Below are positions 13,361 to 17,554 of a stretch of 17,554 bases of DNA, in pieces. The notes beneath the pieces are model-generated. The model saw only the letters and a list, made by a program, of their open reading frames with translations. It ran no database searches and was not told where the DNA came from. Position 1 is the stretch's first letter. Each line of letters opens with the position of its first letter. Origin of the DNA: CAYRYU01 sp964428355 (GTDB lineage: Bacteria; Muiribacteriota; Ozemobacteria; Ozemobacterales; Ozemobacteraceae); contig CAYRYU010000133.1 in NCBI GenBank assembly GCA_964428355.1, positions 1 to 17,554 on the forward strand. The letters run 5' to 3'. The position numbers and the translations under genes are program-made.

Positions 13361-14695
13361 TCATTCGGTGGCGAAGGCGTCCCTGTGAAGCTTGGAGAAG
13401 TTGGCCCTCAGAGCGGTGACGGCAGCGGCGGCCTGCGGAGTGATGAACACGCGCTCGGGGTCACGCTGGACGTTGGTTCCGCAGTGGACTTCGCCCATCA
13501 GGTTGTGGTAGGCCAGATCATCCAGGAAGTGGACACGGTTTCCCTGGCTCCGGAAACGGGCTTCGACCATCTTCCGGAAGGGGGGGAAGAACGGGTCGGG
13601 AACGATGAGGTTGTCGCGAAGGATCAGGTGGTTCACGACGCCGGGGGTGTAGGCTACGCAGCGGCTGGGTTTGTCGGGATTCTCGCCCTTGAAGAGGGTG
13701 GGCCAGGCCACCACCGGGATTTCCAGGTCTTCTTTTCCAGTGATGCGGCGGATCTCGGAGATGAACTTGCCGGTGTTTTCCTCGATGATTTCACCGATTT
13801 TCCGGTTGAGCTTGATGAACTCCTCTTCCTTGCTTCCACGGCACTTGTCGGCATCTTTGAGTGCGGCCTGGAGGCGGGGCATGAAACTCTTGAAGGGTTC
13901 GGGCATCCCCGCGAAATCCTCGGGAGAGGCTCCCTGGACCAGCTCCATGGCATACCAGGGATCGCAACGGACGATCGAGTAGCCGCAGGGGGAAGTCTTG
14001 GTGGGGATGATGGTGAGGTATTCGTCGATATGGCCGACAGCCAGCCATTTGGTTGCAAGCTGGATCTCGCGGTCTTGGTACCCGTTCTGAAGGAAATACT
14101 CACGGCATTCGGAAGTCATCGTGTCACCATGATAGAAGATATTCTCAGGAGTGACCTCGATGTTTCCGCCGTAATCGCCACCCGAAAGCTGGCGGCTGGG
14201 ATTGGCCTGGAGATTCAGATTCCAGTTCTTGGCGAACCACTGGGGGAACCCGGCAAGACCACGGCCGCGCCCGGAGTCGAAAACCGCGAGGGAGGCCTTC
14301 CCATTTTCCGAGTAGGTGCAGAATTCGCCGAAGTCCTGCATCCAGATGTCATTGGTGCTGAGCTCGGGATTGACCTCGACGAGGCCTTCAACCACTTCGG
14401 TTGGTGCGTCAAAGAACTTCGCGCGCTTGTCGGGGGATTTCAGGGCGCCGGTTCCATCGATCACGTGAAGCTTGAAAGCTTCAGCCCCGGCCAGCCCGTC
14501 CACCTCATGGATGTTCCGGATGACGGAAAAAAGACCCTTCACCATTGAAGCCGTCCCAGAAGTGCAGACAACGAGTACTTTCTTGGGGAGCTGGTTCGCG
14601 CTCATGAGCTGGATCGTCCCCGCCCAGACCGCGCTTCCAAAAATGACGGCCAGAAGAGCCACTCCCAGAATTTTCAGTCCGCTGATTCTTTTCAT
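13361..14695 (-). CDS. secreted peptidylarginine deiminase (PAD), copy B
   Basis: This encodes 444 residues. A Sec signal peptide (1-25, ending SAVWA) is followed by a PAD catalytic domain with every key residue: Asp121 in WMQDFGEF, His222 and Asp224 in VGHIDEYL, Cys405 in GEVHCGTN, the substrate Arg pair Arg143/Arg145 in SGRGRGL, and the calcium-site ligands Gln120, Glu124 and Glu180 (GGNIEVTP). Similarity to the catalytic half of vertebrate PADs continues outside the motifs, for example PGVVNHLILRDNLIVPDPF. It lacks the PAD N and M domains. It is not an agmatine deiminase and not of the Porphyromonas PPAD type. The start ATG is preceded by gggag, and the open frame extends 63 codons further upstream without a signal peptide. 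It heads an operon with the C11 peptidase. Confidence 0.93.
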   Translation of the reverse strand: MKRISGLKILGVALLAVIFGSAVWAGTIQLMSANQLPKKVLVVCTSGTASMVKGLFSVIRNIHEVDGLAGAEAFKLHVIDGTGALKSPDKRAKFFDAPTEVVEGLVEVNPELSTNDIWMQDFGEFCTYSENGKASLAVFDSGRGRGLAGFPQWFAKNWNLNLQANPSRQLSGGDYGGNIEVTPENIFYHGDTMTSECREYFLQNGYQDREIQLATKWLAVGHIDEYLTIIPTKTSPCGYSIVRCDPWYAMELVQGASPEDFAGMPEPFKSFMPRLQAALKDADKCRGSKEEEFIKLNRKIGEIIEENTGKFISEIRRITGKEDLEIPVVAWPTLFKGENPDKPSRCVAYTPGVVNHLILRDNLIVPDPFFPPFRKMVEARFRSQGNRVHFLDDLAYHNLMGEVHCGTNVQRDPERVFITPQAAAAVTALRANFSKLHRDAFATE

Positions 14696-15006
14696 CTTCA
14701 CACTCCCGCCAACCTTTTTTCTTTCGAACTCGTTGTCGGGGGTATATGCAATTCCGATGCCGTTTGTACATCCCTTCGAAATCGGGAATTTCCCCAGGAG
14801 AAGAGGGGATTTTCCATGCGAACGGGAAAAGGTTGCCGAAATTCCTGCAGGGCCAAGCCAAAAACCAGCACCGAACCGAATCAAAACAGGTTCCCCAGAA
14901 CACTGATCGCCTGGTGGAAAAGAAAACAGTTCTCCTGGCTTTGGGAGGCCTTCAATAGCTTGGTGATCTCGGTATATTGTGAAAAAGAGCTCTTTCGGGG
15001 GGACTT
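14696..15006. other. intergenic region upstream of PAD copy B, no gene seen
   Basis: These 311 bp separate PAD copy B from the nucleotidyltransferase-like gene; both are on the minus strand. No ORF with coding character was found. Near 14981-14996 lies the palindrome aaagagctcttt, flanked by T-rich sequence on the minus strand, which might end the upstream transcript. The promoter of the PAD-C11 operon must lie here or further upstream, but no convincing -35/-10 pair was identified. Confidence 0.4.
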
Positions 15007-15465
15007 TTAGAAAAGACGGACGTTCACCGGGCGTCGGAAAAGCGTCTGGAGCTCTTCTCCCAGGTCGGGCCAGTTGATCTTCCCCTGATCGACATTAGGT
15101 TCGAACTCGACGAAAACTATCAGTATCTTGTTCTCGGCTTTTTCGTTGACCTCGTTCCCGAATGTCCCCAACCGTCGTATCCGGTAGCGCTTGCAAAGGG
15201 AATCGATCATTTTCTGATCGACCGTGGGAATCCCCCCGGATTTGCCGTTGGTTGAAAAAATGCAATCGGGAAGATTGCTGTTTACACGGACTGCAATGCC
15301 CTCCGGCCGATTGGAGAGTTCCTCTTCCAGTTCGAGGATGCGCCTCTGGAGGCGTGCGATATAGTCCCGAACCACCGCCGGGGTGCGTTCGAGAGATTTT
15401 TCCCAAAGTTCACCTTTTTCCGGGGGCTCGAACCCGGTTCCCTTGAATTGGGGATCAAATGGCAT
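15007..15465 (-). CDS. coiled-coil protein with degenerate MNT-type nucleotidyltransferase domain
   Basis: This encodes 152 residues. Residues about 30-52 form a coiled coil (VVRDYIARLQRRILELEEEL). Residues about 85-152 follow the pattern of minimal nucleotidyltransferases (MNT/MntA-like): CKRYRIRRLGTFGN, a middle strand ending IVFVEFEP, and LGEELQTLFRRPVNVRLF at the end. The catalytic GS...DxD signature is gone: GS is Gly103-Asn104, and the acidic positions in the strand before VEFEP are Ile or Val. It is therefore probably a non-catalytic member with a scaffolding or regulatory role. The usual HEPN partner is not adjacent. The start is supported by aaggag nine bases upstream. The fold assignment rests on pattern similarity only. 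Confidence 0.55.
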   Translation of the reverse strand: MPFDPQFKGTGFEPPEKGELWEKSLERTPAVVRDYIARLQRRILELEEELSNRPEGIAVRVNSNLPDCIFSTNGKSGGIPTVDQKMIDSLCKRYRIRRLGTFGNEVNEKAENKILIVFVEFEPNVDQGKINWPDLGEELQTLFRRPVNVRLF

Positions 15466-15621
15466 GTCGAATTTCTCCTTCTGGAGTCATGATAGCCCCC
15501 CCATTGGGTTTCATCAAGGCGAAAATCCGTTTTCCCGGCAATTCTTGGCGGTACACCTCCCGTTGATAAGAGTTCCTAAGGGAAAAAGGATCCCGGAAGC
15601 AACTTTTTCGGAAAAAATCAG

Positions 15622-15627
15622 TATAAT
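15622..15627 (+). promoter_or_regulatory. candidate -10 element for the secreted protein/metallopeptidase pair
   Basis: A consensus TATAAT lies 31 bp before the chosen start codon at 15659, in an AT-rich stretch unlike the surrounding GC-rich DNA. No good -35 is seen at 16-18 bp spacing, so it is weakly supported. Confidence 0.3.
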
Positions 15628-15658
15628 TAGAAAACAATCTCATTCCATGGAGCAACAG

Positions 15659-16180
15659 ATGACTCGTTTCGCCCTTCTTTCAGGAATCCTTCTCCTTTCC
15701 GCATTGGTCCGGCCGCCCTTCTCTATGGCGACCGATTTCTCCTACTCATTTCCCCAGAGCGTTGCCCTTTCCCTGACTCCTTCCGAGGGTTCGAAGGTCA
15801 CTTCCGAGGGAAAGTTCGAGCTGAACGGAACCGTGGAACCGAGGGTGGGTACCTTGACCGATCTCAAGGTATTCTTCGAAACCTCGCCAGACCTTGTCGT
15901 GAATCCCGCCGGAGAAGAGATTTCGGAACTTGGAACCGGAAAGAAAAAGGACTACCTGCTCTCAGTTTCCCCGGGCCCCGGGAAATCCGACGGAAGCGGG
16001 ACCTGGGTTCGTTTGCGGCTGGTCTACTTTCCTGATTACCGGGTGCTGGAACAGGAGTTTTCCGATACCACGAAGTATCCCTATGAACCAGAAAGAAAGC
16101 GCATGCTCGAGATCGTCGAGAAGAACATGGCCGAGATCGCGACCCAGACCGACGCGGTCTTTTTCCGGGTAAAACCTTGA
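15659..16180 (+). CDS. secreted protein, beta-rich domain, unknown function
   Basis: This encodes 173 residues. A Sec signal peptide (TRFALLSGILLLSALV, cleavage near SMATD) precedes a domain with alternating hydrophobic strands (SVALSLTPSEG, KFELNGTVEPR, DLKVFFETSPDLVV, WVRLRLVYFP), as in an immunoglobulin-like beta-sandwich. A charged helical segment (ERKRMLEIVEKNMAEIA) follows near the C-terminus. I do not recognise the family. The ATG at 15659 is preferred over the in-frame ATG at 15647 because ggag lies six bases before it and the signal peptide begins there. The metallopeptidase gene starts 38 bp downstream, so the two are likely co-transcribed; an accessory or substrate-binding role for that enzyme is conceivable. 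Confidence 0.7.
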   Translation: MTRFALLSGILLLSALVRPPFSMATDFSYSFPQSVALSLTPSEGSKVTSEGKFELNGTVEPRVGTLTDLKVFFETSPDLVVNPAGEEISELGTGKKKDYLLSVSPGPGKSDGSGTWVRLRLVYFPDYRVLEQEFSDTTKYPYEPERKRMLEIVEKNMAEIATQTDAVFFRVKP

Positions 16181-16218
16181 AACGCCAGGACTTCCAAATG
16201 AAGTCAGGAGGGGGAAGC

Positions 16219-17505
16219 ATGGACTGCAAACTTCGGATTTTGTTGGTGGTGACGCTGTTGATGACTTGTCTCACGTCCCAGGTGTGGGCAAAGGAGACCG
16301 AATTCGAGTTCTACTATCAGAAGATCGAAGACGTCGTCCAGATCAACAATCCCGATCCACAAGGGTGGTGGGAGAAGACCAAGACTTTCGCCAAGACTGT
16401 CTGGAACGGTGCCAAGAGCCTCTGGGAAAAGGGAGTCACCCGCAACTTTTTTCCCGGGGAAGGTGAGAAGACCTGGTACTCTGGTGAAGACAAGAACATC
16501 GCCTACAAGGTCCAGCGCGTCAAGGTCCGCGATGAAGCGCACCTGCTCGAACTTATGGGGGCAAAGGATGACGAGAGCAAGCTGACGAACGGTCAGAAGG
16601 CCCTTCTCGCAACATACAGGCATTCGAAGTCCGAAGCGATCAAAGCCCGGATGGCCCTTTCGACCCGGAACAAGGTCAAGGTGATCCTGTCCGATACCAC
16701 GGGTTTCGATGACACCAAGAAATACCCCAATGTCGAAAAGGATTTCTGGCCCTACTCGAGCGGGTTCATGATCCAGTTCAACTCACAGCACTACAATTAC
16801 AGCGGATCCGAAGCCAATGCCCAGTCCACCTTCGTTCACGAGTTCGCCCACACCCTCGATTCGACGATCTCCGAAATCTGGAAACCCTATGGCCCTGATG
16901 GTAGCCATTACTGCAACGAGCTGACGAAATCCCGGGTCTCATTCGTCGAAGGGTGGGCCGAGTTCAACCAGATGATCGATTCGGAGGCCAAGGAAAGGTA
17001 TACCAAGAACGCCTGCAAGTCGATCATGATCGAAGAATCCAAGGGGAAATACAAGACCGTCGCTCCCACCGACCTGACAGGAATGGACCTTACCCGTGTC
17101 GAAGGCATCAACGCCATCATCATGTTCAGGCTCGCCAAGGAGACCTCCGGCGGTCTGGAGAAGGTCTACAATTCCTTCAAGGGTTCGAACGTCCCCTGGC
17201 GCAGTCTCAAAACCTTCCTGCGAGATTTCGTCAAGAAGAACCCGGCAGATGCTGCTACCGTGGCGAAAATCCTTGACGAGGAAACCTATCACAAGCTTTC
17301 CAACGCAGAGATCATCCATCTCTGTGGTAACGCCGACGGAATTTCATCCTTCCTGGCGACTCGGAGCGAACCCAAGCAGAATGCCTCCGCGGCTGCCCCA
17401 CTTCCACGCGCCAACATAATCAAGGTCACTCCCCTCATTCCGGTCACCGTAAAGGGTTTGGGAAAGAGTCCCTTCGATTTCAACGATAGCGAACCCATGG
17501 AGTAG
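16219..17505 (+). CDS. secreted HExxH zinc metallopeptidase, family unassigned
   Basis: This encodes 428 residues. A Sec signal peptide (1-24, LRILLVVTLLMTCL, ending VWA) precedes a mature region with the zinc motif FVHEFAHTLD (His207, Glu208, His211). A following EGWAEF segment supplies a plausible third ligand at Glu244 or Glu248, the gluzincin arrangement. The N-terminal region (about 30-200) is mixed and unassigned. The C-terminal 40 residues after about 385 are Ala/Pro-rich and probably flexible. The start was chosen at the ATG with aggagggg seven bases upstream and the signal peptide directly after; a TTG at 16177 would only add a non-hydrophobic extension. It follows the beta-rich secreted protein by 38 bp. 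Substrate unknown. Confidence 0.82.
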   Translation: MDCKLRILLVVTLLMTCLTSQVWAKETEFEFYYQKIEDVVQINNPDPQGWWEKTKTFAKTVWNGAKSLWEKGVTRNFFPGEGEKTWYSGEDKNIAYKVQRVKVRDEAHLLELMGAKDDESKLTNGQKALLATYRHSKSEAIKARMALSTRNKVKVILSDTTGFDDTKKYPNVEKDFWPYSSGFMIQFNSQHYNYSGSEANAQSTFVHEFAHTLDSTISEIWKPYGPDGSHYCNELTKSRVSFVEGWAEFNQMIDSEAKERYTKNACKSIMIEESKGKYKTVAPTDLTGMDLTRVEGINAIIMFRLAKETSGGLEKVYNSFKGSNVPWRSLKTFLRDFVKKNPADAATVAKILDEETYHKLSNAEIIHLCGNADGISSFLATRSEPKQNASAAAPLPRANIIKVTPLIPVTVKGLGKSPFDFNDSEPME

Positions 17506-17554
17506 AATTCTCCGCCCTTCCGCCAGATGGTTTTCCCCGGCTCCCGGTAACGGG

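Larger units (their letters stand above)
11937..14695 (-). repeat. duplicated PAD-C11 module, intact copy
   Basis: This is the intact counterpart of 9139-10774: a PAD gene, a 35-bp spacer containing cctcgagagg, then a full-length C11 peptidase. By eye the last 138 residues of the two PADs differ at only about a dozen positions, while the N-terminal halves differ more. This could reflect recent duplication, localised gene conversion, or stronger constraint at the C-terminal catalytic region. Confidence 0.85.

Noticed and set aside
13304..14548. Open frame of 414 codons on the plus strand, antisense to PAD copy B, with a similar one at 9311-10072 antisense to copy A
   Set aside because: Both are mirror frames of GC-rich PAD coding sequence. 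They resemble each other only because the PAD genes do, and they have no recognisable domain or start signal.
13361..14695. Agmatine deiminase or PPAD identity for the deiminases
   Set aside because: The WMQD, GHIDE and GEVHCGTN motifs, and flanking similarity, match the PAD catalytic domain of the vertebrate type instead.
16177..17505. TTG start at 16177 for the metallopeptidase
   Set aside because: It overlaps the upstream stop and adds only polar residues; the ATG at 16219 has a strong Shine-Dalgarno sequence and begins the signal peptide.

Overview
The window reads as chromosomal DNA from a free-living Gram-negative bacterium. It is moderately GC-rich, uses strong Shine-Dalgarno sites, and carries many Sec-exported proteins and one lipoprotein. 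The lineage cannot be fixed from the sequence alone. A deltaproteobacterium-like organism or a deep-branching candidate phylum would fit. I see no rRNA, tRNA, CRISPR array, insertion sequence or phage gene.

Left part (1-6310). A region rich in inverted repeats (about 38-443, minus strand) may hold a structured RNA and a 31-codon ORF. It lies downstream of a monomeric NADP-dependent isocitrate dehydrogenase gene. That gene follows a small winged-helix regulator gene that has a recognisable sigma70-type promoter. Next comes a decayed, frameshifted ankyrin-repeat gene. Diverging from it is a two-gene metal-ion unit: a soluble protein with PRC-barrel, MgtE-N and CBS domains, then an Nramp-family transporter. 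The transporter's metal-site motifs are non-canonical (DSGG for DPGN, TPW for MPH). This suggests a Mg2+ transport/sensing pair rather than a Mn/Fe transporter.

Middle (6305-9003, minus strand). A soluble hybrid histidine kinase (PAS-PAS-HisKA-HATPase-REC) and a small secreted fibronectin-III-like protein, the latter with a textbook terminator.

Right part (9139-14695, minus strand). This is the most striking region. It contains a duplicated two-gene module: a secreted peptidylarginine deiminase (PAD) of the vertebrate catalytic type, followed 35 bp later by a secreted C11 (clostripain-like) cysteine peptidase. The copy at 11937-14695 is intact. In the copy at 9139-10774 the PAD is intact, but the peptidase has collapsed to a remnant of about 190 bp that keeps only pieces of its N- and C-termini. 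A lipoprotein gene on the opposite strand sits between the copies. Clan CD Arg-directed peptidases and PAD act on the same residue. The module may therefore cleave and citrullinate extracellular arginine-containing proteins, analogous to gingipain plus PPAD in Porphyromonas but built from different families.

Far right (15007-17505). A coiled-coil protein with a nucleotidyltransferase-like fold whose catalytic residues are lost (minus strand), then a plus-strand pair: a secreted Ig-like or beta-rich protein and a secreted HExxH zinc metallopeptidase. Six of the proteins between 8596 and 17505 have N-terminal export signals, so this half of the window looks like an extracellular protein-processing locus.
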